Assembly: GCF_016056375.1 (NCBI RefSeq)
Contig: NZ_JAEDAE010000017.1
Coordinates: forward strand, 1-33,940
Origin: Hymenobacter negativus
GTDB taxonomy: Bacteria; Bacteroidota; Bacteroidia; Cytophagales; Hymenobacteraceae
Length of the DNA stretch: 33,940 bases
Direction of reading: 5' to 3'
This document shows positions 1-7,426 of this stretch, one piece after another. The number at the start of each line of letters is the position of its first letter. The first letter of the stretch is position 1. The position numbers and the translations under genes were made by a program. The notes under the pieces are model-generated. The model was not told the origin of the DNA. It searched no databases and saw nothing but the letters and a program-made list of their open reading frames with translations.

Positions 1-1
1 C

Positions 2-364
2 GGGCCGGGTACAGCCGCCCCCGGCGCACACGTCCCCACCCGCGGCCACGGCCAGCGCCGGCTCCCGGGGCCCCGTGGCCCCGCAGGTGGCCATGCCCGC
101 CCCGAGCGCGCCCCGCGCCCCGATGGGGAAGCCCGCCCGCCGCGCGAACCGCGCGCGCCGCGTCCGGAAGGCGAAGCCCGCCCACCGCGTGAGCCCCGGC
201 CCGAAGGCGAAGCCCGTGAGCCCCGCGCCGACGGGGAGCGCCGCCGCAGCCGCGGTGGCCGCAACCGCAAGCGCGGACCCAAACCGGAAGGCTCTGCCCC
301 GGCTTCCGGCGAATCTTCCACCGCGGCTTCCGGGGAGGCTTCCGCGCCGGGTAACGCTGAATAG
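2..364 (+). CDS. C-terminal tail of an unidentified protein (5' end outside window)
   Basis: An open frame with no stop runs from the window edge to a TAG at 362-364, giving about 120 residues. There is no credible start inside, so this is the end of a longer gene. The peptide is low-complexity and strongly charged: Arg, Pro, Gly and Glu dominate, with two imperfect copies of a PEGEAR-P-REPR type unit, then RGGRNRKRG, then a Ser/Ala/Glu-rich end (PASGESSTAASGEASAPGNAE). Tails of this kind are common on Bacteroidota RNA-binding proteins such as DEAD-box helicases and RNases, where they are disordered RNA-contact regions. No catalytic domain is visible here, so the identity is a guess. A perfect hairpin terminator follows 10 bases after the stop, which supports this frame as the real gene end. 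Confidence 0.7.
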   Translation, partial: GPGTAAPGAHVPTRGHGQRRLPGPRGPAGGHARPERAPRPDGEARPPREPRAPRPEGEARPPREPRPEGEAREPRADGERRRSRGGRNRKRGPKPEGSAPASGESSTAASGEASAPGNAE

Positions 365-374
365 CGGAGTGATA

Positions 375-416
375 AACAACAAAAAAGCGGCCTTGCAAGG
401 CCGCTTTTTTGTTGTT
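375..416. terminator. Perfect bidirectional terminator hairpin
   Basis: An uninterrupted 42-bp palindrome with an A-run on the left, a GCGGCC/GGCCGC core and a T-run on the right. It sits between the plus-strand gene ending at 364 and the minus-strand regulator gene ending at 532. Because it is symmetrical (A-run/T-run), it can stop transcription from both converging genes. Confidence 0.9.
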
Positions 417-531
417 GAAGCAATTGAAATTTGGAGCTCGACGCTTCTGAATGGCCTTTGCGAAGCGTCATTATTTATGGGAGGGCGCGCTGAACAACCA
501 TCTGGCGTGGCCGGCTGGTTGCCTTTGGTAA

Positions 532-1257
532 TCAGAGCACTCCTTTGTCTGTCAGCAGGCGGACGGCTTCGCGGTAGTTAATGCCAATGGGAACTTCCAT
601 GTTGTTGACGAGTTCGAGCGTATTGCCGTGGATGGCCGCAATGGCGGCTTTGTGCACTAAGTATGAACGGTTTACTCGCAGGAAGGCGGTTTCATCGAGC
701 AGGCTTTCCATCTTCGTCATGGTCATGTGCGTGAGGATGACGCGGGCTTTGGTGTAGACTTTCAGGTAGTCCCGCATGCCCTCCACAAACAGGATATCGG
801 CGGCGGGCACGCGGATGAATTTCTTGTTTTCCTTGAGCAGCAGCACCCGCGGGGCGCCGGGCTCTTCGGCTGGGCCGGGGGCCGGGCCGACCAGGCGCGC
901 CTGCACTTTGGTAATGGCCTTGACGAAACGCTCGAACGAAATGGGCTTGAGCAGAAAATCGACCGCATCGTAGTCGAAGCCCTGCACGGCGTACTCGGCG
1001 TAGGCGGTGGTGAGCACCACGGCGGGCTGGTGGCGAGTGAAGGTCTTCAGGAAGTCGATGCCGCTGAGTTGGGGCATGTTCACGTCGAGCAACACCAGGT
1101 CGGGGCGCAACTGGTCGAGGCGGCCCAGGGCCTCCACGGCGCTGTCGAAAACGGTGGGCGCGGCCAGGAACGGCAAGCGGCCCACATACTTGCGCAGCAG
1201 GTCTTGCGCCAGGGGCTCGTCGTCGATGATGACGCAGGAAAGCGGGGCTACTGCCAT
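532..1257 (-). CDS. LytTR-family response regulator
   Basis: DNA-binding response regulator of about 241 aa, cytoplasmic, partner of the kinase encoded immediately upstream. Residues 1-120 form a receiver domain with acidic pocket D12/D13, phospho-acceptor D58 in LLDVNMP, a conserved Thr near 83-84 and K104 in LKP. Residues about 138-238 form a LytTR domain (FIRV, ILFVEGMRDYLKVYT, LRVNRSYLVH), which binds direct repeats through beta-strand loops. The ATG at 1257 is preferred, although a GTG two codons upstream (1263) is in frame. Either start overlaps the kinase stop (1248-1250), implying translational coupling. Target genes are not shown by the sequence, but the operon's own receptor gene carries a candidate direct-repeat site. 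The family assignment is firm and the regulon is unknown. Confidence 0.95.
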   Translation of the reverse strand: MAVAPLSCVIIDDEPLAQDLLRKYVGRLPFLAAPTVFDSAVEALGRLDQLRPDLVLLDVNMPQLSGIDFLKTFTRHQPAVVLTTAYAEYAVQGFDYDAVDFLLKPISFERFVKAITKVQARLVGPAPGPAEEPGAPRVLLLKENKKFIRVPAADILFVEGMRDYLKVYTKARVILTHMTMTKMESLLDETAFLRVNRSYLVHKAAIAAIHGNTLELVNNMEVPIGINYREAVRLLTDKGVL

Positions 1258-2360
1258 AAGCACAACAAAACGTGGTACTGCGCGGCGGTGGCGTCGATTT
1301 GCAGCGAGTGGGTATGCGGGTACAGGATGCTGAGGCGGCGCCGGGTGTTGCGCAGCCCAATGCCTTCGCCGAGGGCCGCCTCGGCTTGGGGTGGCCGGGC
1401 ATTGGCCACCTCGAAGCAGAAGGCGCCGTGCTCGTCGCGGTAGGCGCGCACCCGCACCCAGGCGTCCTTCAGCAGCTTTTCGACGCCGTGCTTCACAGCG
1501 TTTTCGAGAAAGGTGACGAGCAGCAGGGGCGGAATGCGCTGGCCGCGCACCGCCGGCGCAATCTGCACGTCGACGGCCAGCCGCCGCGAGTGGCGGATTT
1601 GCTGAATATCAAGGTACTCGCGAATAAAATCTAGCTCCTGCATCACTTCCACTTCAGTGGCCGTGGCGTCGTGCAGGGTGTAGCGCATCATGTTCGAGAG
1701 CGAGAGCACGAGCGCGGCGGCCGTCCGGTCTTTGTCTTCCACCAGCGAGTACACGCTGTTCAGGGTATTGAAGAGAAAATGCGGGTTTATCTGGGCCCGC
1801 AGAAATTCCAGCTCCAGCTTGAGGTTGTCTTTTTCGAGCGTGACGGTGCGCAGGTGCGTCTGCACGATGGCCCGCACACCCTTGATGGTGAACGGCAGAA
1901 AATACGCCATGAACAGCTGCAAGGCGTAGAAATACAGTATTATCGTCTGCAGAAAAGTCCAGGGTCCATTCTTCGACACACTGGCCGCCAGCTTGTGAAA
2001 GTAGGGCGGTAGGTTGGGTTGGCTCCGGTCGAGGTAGGTGTAGAGGTAGTAGTGTGTGAGGCAGTAGCCCAGCATCGACGCGGCCAGCACCCCCAGCACC
2101 CCCAGCAGCACCCGCCCCAGCGGCCAGCCCCGCCCGATGCAGGCCGACACCGCGTAGAACGTGACCAGCGCAAAGCCCAGCCGGGCCAGCGTGTTGAACA
2201 CGAGCGCCGGAGCGTTGTCTGTGCCCACCAGCCACTGGCTTTGCAACGCATACCAAGGATAAGCCAGCAGCCAGAACGCCACGTGCAGCCCCGCCCGGGC
2301 GCGGTGGCTCTGGTGGGTGCCCAGCAGGAGATTGGCAAAGCTTCGGGTTGAAATTGGCAT
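1248..2360 (-). CDS. LytS-like sensor histidine kinase (His_kinase family)
   Basis: Membrane sensor kinase of about 370 aa. The N-terminal part has four hydrophobic segments (about 25-40, 55-75, 82-102, 135-158) and no obvious extracellular sensor domain. After a short coiled stretch (170-187) comes the LytS/YehU-type core: the H-box QINPHFLFNTLNS with phospho-acceptor H194, the N-box ENAVKHG (N287) and a glycine box GEGIGLRNTRRRL (331-343). It should autophosphorylate and pass phosphate to the LytTR regulator whose gene overlaps its stop. I chose the ATG at 2360 (MPISTRSF). An in-frame upstream start at 2468 would overlap the receptor gene and add a non-conserved Arg/Ala-rich stretch. The gap to the receptor stop is about 85 bases, so all three genes are likely one transcript. 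Confidence 0.93.
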   Translation of the reverse strand: MPISTRSFANLLLGTHQSHRARAGLHVAFWLLAYPWYALQSQWLVGTDNAPALVFNTLARLGFALVTFYAVSACIGRGWPLGRVLLGVLGVLAASMLGYCLTHYYLYTYLDRSQPNLPPYFHKLAASVSKNGPWTFLQTIILYFYALQLFMAYFLPFTIKGVRAIVQTHLRTVTLEKDNLKLELEFLRAQINPHFLFNTLNSVYSLVEDKDRTAAALVLSLSNMMRYTLHDATATEVEVMQELDFIREYLDIQQIRHSRRLAVDVQIAPAVRGQRIPPLLLVTFLENAVKHGVEKLLKDAWVRVRAYRDEHGAFCFEVANARPPQAEAALGEGIGLRNTRRRLSILYPHTHSLQIDATAAQYHVLLCLWQ

Positions 2361-2445
2361 GGCAAGCAAGCGAGCAAGCCCCGCGGGCCAGTGGGCGCGG
2401 CGGCCTGCCCCGGCGGGCAGCTGCAAGGTAGCAAGCGCCCCCAGC

Positions 2446-4878
2446 TTATTTGATGCGGCTTTCCTCATCGCCCGTTACGCTGCGGCTTTTGTTGGCCACT
2501 TTCACCTTCTGGTTGCCCAGCTGGTAGGTGAGCGTGGCCGAGAAGAAATTAGAATCCCAACGATAAGTGCTGCGCGAGCGCAGGTTGTCGAACTCGGTGA
2601 GCGACACGGCGCGGGCCGTGCGCAACACGTCGTTGTACAACACGCGCAGGGCCAGCCGGTCCTGCCGAAACTTCTTTTGCAGCCCCAGATTGACCGAATA
2701 CTGCCCACGGGTTTGGGTAACGCCGCTCGGCAGCGGGCTCTGGAAGTAGCCCGAGGCGCTCAGGTTCCAGCCGCCTGGCACCACAAAGTCGTTGGACAGG
2801 CTGTATACGGCAGCCAGGCCCTGCACCGTGCGGGGCGCGTTGGCCACGCCGCGCAGCAGAAATGTAGTGTAACTGGCTTGCAGCGCGTTGGTAACGGTCC
2901 ACCACTTGCGGGGCGATACCGGGACGGTGGCCGTGAGCGTCCATTGGTGCTGGCTGTTCAGGTTTTCGGCCCGCGACTGTGTCACAAGCGAGCCCGGCAC
3001 TTCGCGCTGCGTCACCCAGGCAATTACGTCGCTGGTTTGCGAGTAGCCCAGGGCCACCACGTAGGTGCTGCGCAGGGTGTAGGTCAGGTCGAGGGCGTGT
3101 GTGAACTCGGGCCGCAAAAAGGGGTTGCCCTGCGAATACGTGTACACGTCCTGAAAGTAGATGAACGGGTTGAGGTCCTGGTAGCTGGGGCGCTGAATGC
3201 GGCGGCCGTAAGCCAGGCTCAGATAGTCGCCCTTCCCCACGGCCCGGCTCAGCAGCACCGACGGAAACAGGCTGAGGTAGGAGCGGCGGGCCTGCGCATC
3301 GGTGGTGTGCAGGTAGCCCACGGAGTTGGTTTGTTCCAGGCGCAGCCCCACGCGGTATTCCAGCTGCCGACGCTTGCCGGCGAAGGTGGCGTAGGCCGCC
3401 GAAACGTGCTCCTGGTAGCTAAAAAAGTTGGTTCGCAGCGCGTCGTCTTGCCAGCCTTCGGGCCGCAGCAGCTCGTAGCGGGCGTCGTTTTCGGAGGTGA
3501 CGTAGCTGTGCTTGGCCCCCAGTTCCAGCTTGCCCAGGCGCAGCGTGCGCTCGTAGTCGAGTTGGCCCGCCACAATGCGAATGGCCTTGGGCAGGTAGTT
3601 GCGCAGTTGCAGGCCGTAGCCCGGCACCTCGCCCTGGGCCGTCACGAAGGCATTGCGAACCAAGTTGTTCTGCCCCGACTCGTAGTACGAATAATCCAGG
3701 TCGGCGGTGAGCGTGCTGGCCGAGTCGAGCTGCTGCCGCAGGCCCAGGTTGCTGGCCAGCTGGGTGGCATTGCTGTGGGCATCGGTGTGGCTGGTCAGCA
3801 CCGAGTCGGGCGCGGCAGGGTAGTGCAGCAGGCGGGTGGCCGCCTCGGTGGTGCTGGTGCGGGCGGTGCGCAGGCCGCGCAAATACAGGTTGAAGCTGGT
3901 TTTGGGGCTGGCCTGCCAGTCGAGCCCGGCCTTAAAGGTGTGCCCCAGCTGGCGCGTGGGCGTGGCCGACGTGAGCAGGTGGGTGGCCGTCACGGCGCGC
4001 TCGGGGCCGGCCAGGTAGTCGAGCTGGGCCTGTTCCGAAACTTGCGTCTGGCGGCCGGCCAGGGTGTAGCCGCCGTACAGCGCCAGCGGCCCGCGCTTGT
4101 GGTTCAGCGAAATGCCGGCCGTCTGGCGGCTGTTCGTCATGCCGCCCGAGCCCAGCGTGAGGCTGCCGCGCGTACCATCGAGCAGGCTTTTCTTGGTGAT
4201 GATGTTGATGACGCCGCCCGGCCCCTCGGCATCGTACTTGGCGCCGGGGCTGGTGATGAGCTCAACCTTTTGAATTTCCTGGCTACCCAGGCTTTTGAGA
4301 AAAGCGGCTAACTCGCTGCCCGACAAGTAGGTGCGTTTGCCATCCACCACCACCATCGTGCCTTTGCCATTGAGCGACACGCTTTCCGAACGCGGGTCAA
4401 CGTACACGCCGGGCGCTTTGGCCAGCACTTCGAGCGTGGTGTAGCCGGCGGCCAGCGGCGTGTTGGCCACGTCGAGTATCAGGCGGTCGGGCAGCTGGGT
4501 GATGCGGGGCCGGCTGGCCGTCACCTGCACCTCGGCCAGCTGCTGTGGCATGGCGGCCAGCTGCAAGGTAATGGCCGGTGGCACCGCCCCCGCTACCAGT
4601 ACCAAGGCCTGCGTTTTGGGTACCAACCCGATGAATGACGCCCGCAGCTGGTAGGTACCGGGTGCCACCCCGCGCAGTGAGAAGGCTCCCTGCGCATCGG
4701 CCACGGTGGCCTGCACACTGCTCGAATCCTTGGCCTGCAACAGCAGCACGGTGGCAAACTCAACTGGTTCGCGGTTGCTGGTCAGTACCGTGCCGTGCAC
4801 CCTGACTTGCTGGGCCCGCAGCGCCGGGCAGACGTTCGCGGCAATGAAAAGTAAAAAAAGGCTAAATCGCGTCCACAT
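2446..4878 (-). CDS. Outer-membrane beta-barrel receptor (TonB-dependent-receptor-like, CarboxypepD_reg N-terminus)
   Basis: Outer-membrane protein of 810 aa. Residues 1-22 are a Sec signal peptide cut near ALRAQ. Residues about 25-110 form a carboxypeptidase-regulatory-like beta-sandwich (VHGTVLTSNREPVEFATVLL, GAFSLRGVAPGTYQLRASFIG). Residues about 120-230 form a plug-like domain (YTTLEVLAKAPGV, DGKRTYLSGSELAAFLKSLG, IEKVELITSPGAKYDAEG type, GGVINIITKK). The remaining ~570 residues form the barrel. The tail ends in a short charged stretch (RSVTGDEESRIK) instead of the usual aromatic terminal residue, a pattern I associate with the 'outer membrane beta-barrel family' in Bacteroidota. No classic TonB box is evident, so active import is not certain. 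The substrate is unknown, and no SusD partner is present. It is the first gene of an operon with a LytS/LytTR pair, so the receptor is probably regulated by, or senses for, that system. Confidence 0.9.
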   Translation of the reverse strand: MWTRFSLFLLFIAANVCPALRAQQVRVHGTVLTSNREPVEFATVLLLQAKDSSSVQATVADAQGAFSLRGVAPGTYQLRASFIGLVPKTQALVLVAGAVPPAITLQLAAMPQQLAEVQVTASRPRITQLPDRLILDVANTPLAAGYTTLEVLAKAPGVYVDPRSESVSLNGKGTMVVVDGKRTYLSGSELAAFLKSLGSQEIQKVELITSPGAKYDAEGPGGVINIITKKSLLDGTRGSLTLGSGGMTNSRQTAGISLNHKRGPLALYGGYTLAGRQTQVSEQAQLDYLAGPERAVTATHLLTSATPTRQLGHTFKAGLDWQASPKTSFNLYLRGLRTARTSTTEAATRLLHYPAAPDSVLTSHTDAHSNATQLASNLGLRQQLDSASTLTADLDYSYYESGQNNLVRNAFVTAQGEVPGYGLQLRNYLPKAIRIVAGQLDYERTLRLGKLELGAKHSYVTSENDARYELLRPEGWQDDALRTNFFSYQEHVSAAYATFAGKRRQLEYRVGLRLEQTNSVGYLHTTDAQARRSYLSLFPSVLLSRAVGKGDYLSLAYGRRIQRPSYQDLNPFIYFQDVYTYSQGNPFLRPEFTHALDLTYTLRSTYVVALGYSQTSDVIAWVTQREVPGSLVTQSRAENLNSQHQWTLTATVPVSPRKWWTVTNALQASYTTFLLRGVANAPRTVQGLAAVYSLSNDFVVPGGWNLSASGYFQSPLPSGVTQTRGQYSVNLGLQKKFRQDRLALRVLYNDVLRTARAVSLTEFDNLRSRSTYRWDSNFFSATLTYQLGNQKVKVANKSRSVTGDEESRIK

Positions 4879-4940
4879 GCTGCGCTTGGTTAAGTTCGCA
4901 GCGAAGGACGCGGACGGGCAAAAAGCCCCCTACTTTTTTC

Positions 4941-4971
4941 GACCAAGTCGCACCGGCCTTAGACCAAGTCG
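4941..4971 (-). promoter_or_regulatory. Candidate LytTR operator: 10-bp direct repeat, 21-bp period
   Basis: GACCAAGTCG occurs at 4941-4950 and again, identical, at 4962-4971 (CGACTTGGTC read on the minus strand). The start-to-start spacing of 21 bases is two helical turns. LytTR regulators typically bind two direct repeats of 9-10 bp with this spacing. The pair lies 63-93 bases upstream of the receptor start. A weak -7-like GCTTTTTG follows it on the minus strand. Assigning it to this regulator is an inference from position and geometry. Confidence 0.5.
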
Positions 4972-5002
4972 ACGGATTGGCATCGTCCAGTTCAGGGTTT
5001 CT

Positions 5003-5899
5003 TCACCCCAGCACCTGCCCTACCCCAAACAGCACCGTGAACACCAGCGTGCTCAGCGCCATTTGCTTCAGCAGCGGGTCAATCTGCATCGATTCCTTGC
5101 GCTGCCATACCTGAATGGCGTTGAAGGCAAATAGCGGCGTGGCCAGCGCAAACAGCCACTGCCACGGCGAATGGTACGTGAGGGCCACAAATACCGTGGC
5201 GCAGCCCACGCCCAGCACCAGCAGCAGCCAGTGGTAGCGGCGCGCATGCACCGGCCCCAGCCGCACCGGGATGGTGATTTTGCCCGCCAGCACATCGGAA
5301 TTGATGTCACGGATGTTGTTCACATTCAGCACCGCCGTGGCGAAGCAGCCGAGCGCGGCGGCGGGTAGCAGGACTTGGAGCGGCAGCGTCCGGGTTTGCA
5401 GGAAATAGGTACCACACACGCCCACGATGCCAAAAAACAGGAACACCGAAATGTCACCAAAACCAGCATAACCGTACGGATTGGAGCCCGCCGTGTAGTT
5501 CACCGCCGCCCAGATGGCGGCCAGCCCCAGCGCCAGAAACGCTAGAAACAGCCCCAGCCCGGCCGCGCCCAGCGCCACCCACAGCAGCGCGAGACCGCTG
5601 CCCAACGCCAGCAGGCCGCAAATCCACATGCCGCGCTTCATCTGAGCCGGCGTGATGGCCCCGCTTTGCACGGCGCGCTGCGGGCCTTCGCGGTGGATGC
5701 TGTCGGCGCCGTTTTGCGAGTCGCCGTAGTCGTTGGCGAGGTTGCTGAGAATTTGGAGCAGAATGGTGGTGAGGGCGGCCAAGCCGACCACTAGGCCATT
5801 AAAGTGGCCGTTGGCGGCAGCTAGGAAAGCACCCGTGAGGATGCTGGCCAGGGCCAGCGGCAGGGTGCGGGGGCGGAATGCAGAAATCCAGGGCGACAT
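5003..5899 (-). CDS. menA: 1,4-dihydroxy-2-naphthoate polyprenyltransferase
   Basis: UbiA-family integral membrane prenyltransferase of 298 aa. It attaches a polyprenyl chain to 1,4-dihydroxy-2-naphthoate, giving demethylmenaquinone in menaquinone synthesis. The two Asp-rich motifs that bind Mg-prenyl diphosphate are visible: NLANDYGDSQNGAD (53-66) and NNIRDINSD (194-202). About eight hydrophobic helices follow the UbiA pattern. NYTAGSNPYGYAGFGD (about 134-149) is characteristic of MenA. The ATG at 5899 (MSPWISAFRPRTLPL) matches family N-termini, whereas the longer in-frame start adds an unconserved stretch. It is on the same strand as, and 103 bases upstream of, the receptor leader, so it is probably a separate unit. 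Other men genes are not in the window. Confidence 0.95.
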   Translation of the reverse strand: MSPWISAFRPRTLPLALASILTGAFLAAANGHFNGLVVGLAALTTILLQILSNLANDYGDSQNGADSIHREGPQRAVQSGAITPAQMKRGMWICGLLALGSGLALLWVALGAAGLGLFLAFLALGLAAIWAAVNYTAGSNPYGYAGFGDISVFLFFGIVGVCGTYFLQTRTLPLQVLLPAAALGCFATAVLNVNNIRDINSDVLAGKITIPVRLGPVHARRYHWLLLVLGVGCATVFVALTYHSPWQWLFALATPLFAFNAIQVWQRKESMQIDPLLKQMALSTLVFTVLFGVGQVLG

Positions 5900-5981
5900 G
5901 GGCAACGGGGCAAACGGAAATAAAAACAAAAGAACGCCATGCGGGGCACGACGTTCTTTCAACATGCATTTCGGCAAAAAA

Positions 5982-6569
5982 TTACTTCGTGATATCGGCC
6001 ACCAGCTCGGGGCTGAGGGGAGTCACTTTCGAGTTGTAGAACTTCACCACATGGCCCTTTTCATCGACCAGGTATTTGCAGAAATTCCAGTTCGGCGCGT
6101 CCGATACCGCGCCGTTTTTGGTTTTGTCCGACAGGTATTTATAGAGCGGCGTAGCGTCGTCGCCTTTGACTGCTACAGTTTCGAACAACGGGAAAGTCAC
6201 GCCATAGTTCTTCTCGCAGAACGAGGCTACTTCCGAGTTCGAGGCCAGCTCCTGGTTGAAGCTATTCGAGGGAAAGCCCAGCACGACTACCTTGTTGCCG
6301 TATTTCTTCGACAATTCCTCCAGCTCCTTATACTGCGGGGTGTAGCCGCATTTCGAGGCGGTGTTCACAATCAGCAGCTTCTTGCCCTTGTATTTGCTGA
6401 GCTTCACGTCTTTACCGTCGATGGATTTCACGGTGAAATCATACACGGAAGCGGGGGCGGCGGTGGTTTCGGCTGGCGTAGTCATGGCAGTGGGAGCAGC
6501 CGGTTTGGCGGCGATAAAGACTACGGCCGTAGCGGCCGTGGCCAGCGTGAGGAGAAGGGAATTTTTCAT
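5982..6569 (-). CDS. Exported glutathione peroxidase family protein (thiol peroxidase)
   Basis: A 195-aa GPx-fold peroxidase that reduces hydroperoxides using a cysteine and probably thioredoxin-like donors. Residues 1-21 form a hydrophobic signal peptide, followed by a Thr/Pro/Ala-rich linker to about 41, so it should act in the periplasm or at the envelope. Catalytic C74 lies in NTASKCGYT. GFPSNSFNQE (98-107) carries the Gln region, with Ser in place of the more common Cys. C118 in SFCEKNYGVTFP is the likely resolving cysteine. The WNF motif is at 161-163, followed by an extra Cys (C164) where Thr is usual. It lies 83 bases downstream of the menA ATG on the opposite side. Whether it is co-transcribed with menA is unclear, because no terminator is visible between them. 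Confidence 0.92.
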   Translation of the reverse strand: MKNSLLLTLATAATAVVFIAAKPAAPTAMTTPAETTAAPASVYDFTVKSIDGKDVKLSKYKGKKLLIVNTASKCGYTPQYKELEELSKKYGNKVVVLGFPSNSFNQELASNSEVASFCEKNYGVTFPLFETVAVKGDDATPLYKYLSDKTKNGAVSDAPNWNFCKYLVDEKGHVVKFYNSKVTPLSPELVADITK

Positions 6570-6640
6570 GAGTTGAAGGTAATGGATTGCGCAGTTGCGT
6601 GCGTAACCATACGAAGGTCAATAGGGTTTCGGACTGCGAA

Positions 6641-6707
6641 TTGTAGCGTGGGCTTTTAGTCTGCGAGTCGGAACGTTGGATTCGCGGACTAAAAGTCCGC
6701 GCTACAA
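6641..6707. repeat. Large imperfect inverted repeat (TTGTAGCG...CGCTACAA)
   Basis: Arms at 6641-6666 and 6683-6707 pair over about 25 bases (TTGTAGCG..GGCTTTTAGTCTGCG against CGCGGACTAAAAGTCCGCGCTACAA), with a 16-base loop. The right arm ends one base from the stop codon of the LOG-family gene (6709), so it can serve as that gene's terminator. The form suggests a dispersed, non-coding repeat. Copy number cannot be judged from this window. Confidence 0.8.
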
Positions 6708-6708
6708 A

Positions 6709-7290
6709 TCAGGTAGTGGGCGGCGTGAGCCACTTCTCCAATTGCACTGGCTTGTACGCCATCATCTGCGCCAATAATTCTTCCGGATTGGCCGATTGCA
6801 GGAGCTGGGCGCGGTTTTCGGCGCGCAGCAGCTGGTCGTCACGCATGCGGTCGAGGGATTGCAGGAGCAGGTCGTAGTAACCGTCTATATTGAGCAGGGC
6901 CACGGGCTTTTGGTGCAGGCCGAGCTGGCCCCAGGTCAGCACTTCGAACAGTTCTTCGAGGGTGCCGTAGCCGCCGGGCATGGCAATGAAGCCGTCGGCG
7001 CGGTCGGCCATCATGAGCTTGCGCTCGTGCATGGATTTCACTACGTGCAGCTCGGTGCAGCCTTTGTGGGCCAGTTCCTTAGCATCCAGAAAATCGGGGA
7101 TGACGCCGATAACCTGGCCGCCTTCCGCCAGCACGGCATCGGCGATGGTGCCCATCAGGCCCACGCGCCCGCCGCCGTACACCAGCGTGAGGCCCTGCGC
7201 GACCATCGCCTTAGCAAGCGCCTGCGCCTGAATGATGTAGTTCGGGTTGGTTCCGGCGCTGGAACCGCAGTACACGGCAATGGATTTCAT
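6709..7290 (-). CDS. LOG-family protein (cytokinin riboside 5'-monophosphate phosphoribohydrolase type)
   Basis: Cytoplasmic Rossmann-like protein of 193 aa. The family hydrolyses the N-glycosidic bond of nucleoside 5'-monophosphates (AMP or modified AMP), releasing the base and ribose 5-phosphate. Key motifs are MKSIAVYCGSS at the N-terminus, GGGRVGLMG (39-47), the HERK motif (88-91) in KSMHERKLMM and the signature PGGYGTLEE (105-113). Older annotation calls this family 'lysine decarboxylase', and no decarboxylase chemistry is expected. The start is the ATG at 7290, because the upstream in-frame extension runs into the inverted repeat at 7305-7420. The gene is bracketed by two inverted-repeat elements. 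The physiological substrate in Bacteroidota is not known. Confidence 0.93.
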   Translation of the reverse strand: MKSIAVYCGSSAGTNPNYIIQAQALAKAMVAQGLTLVYGGGRVGLMGTIADAVLAEGGQVIGVIPDFLDAKELAHKGCTELHVVKSMHERKLMMADRADGFIAMPGGYGTLEELFEVLTWGQLGLHQKPVALLNIDGYYDLLLQSLDRMRDDQLLRAENRAQLLQSANPEELLAQMMAYKPVQLEKWLTPPTT

Positions 7291-7304
7291 GCGTTGGTCA
7301 AATA

Positions 7305-7420
7305 GAACGATGTAGAGACGCGACACTTCGCGTCTCGTCGTTGCTGATGTTGTTTATGTAGAACGGCGCAGTTCCATCGTTCAACGAGGAGACTCGAAGT
7401 GTCGCGTCTCTACATCGTTC
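7305..7420. repeat. Large inverted repeat, 39-base arms
   Basis: Arms at 7305-7343 and 7382-7420 are complementary except at two positions (core GTAGAGACGCGACACTTCG), with a 38-base loop. It lies between the argS stop (7427) and the LOG gene start (7290), both minus strand, and begins 7 bases past the argS stop. It could terminate argS transcription. The length and near-perfect arms suggest a mobile or dispersed repeat. Confidence 0.85.
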
Positions 7421-7426
7421 TAGTAG

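Noticed and set aside
75..581. A 168-codon open frame at the left edge
   Set aside because: It runs through the terminator at 375-416 and into the regulator gene. The frame ending at 364 gives a tail typical of RNA-binding proteins and stops just before the terminator.
2317..4311. A 664-codon open frame on the plus strand opposite the receptor gene
   Set aside because: It mirrors the receptor gene. High GC at third positions removes stops from the opposite strand. The peptide is Gly/Ala/Val/Arg-rich with no domain, while the minus frame has a signal peptide and a clear family.
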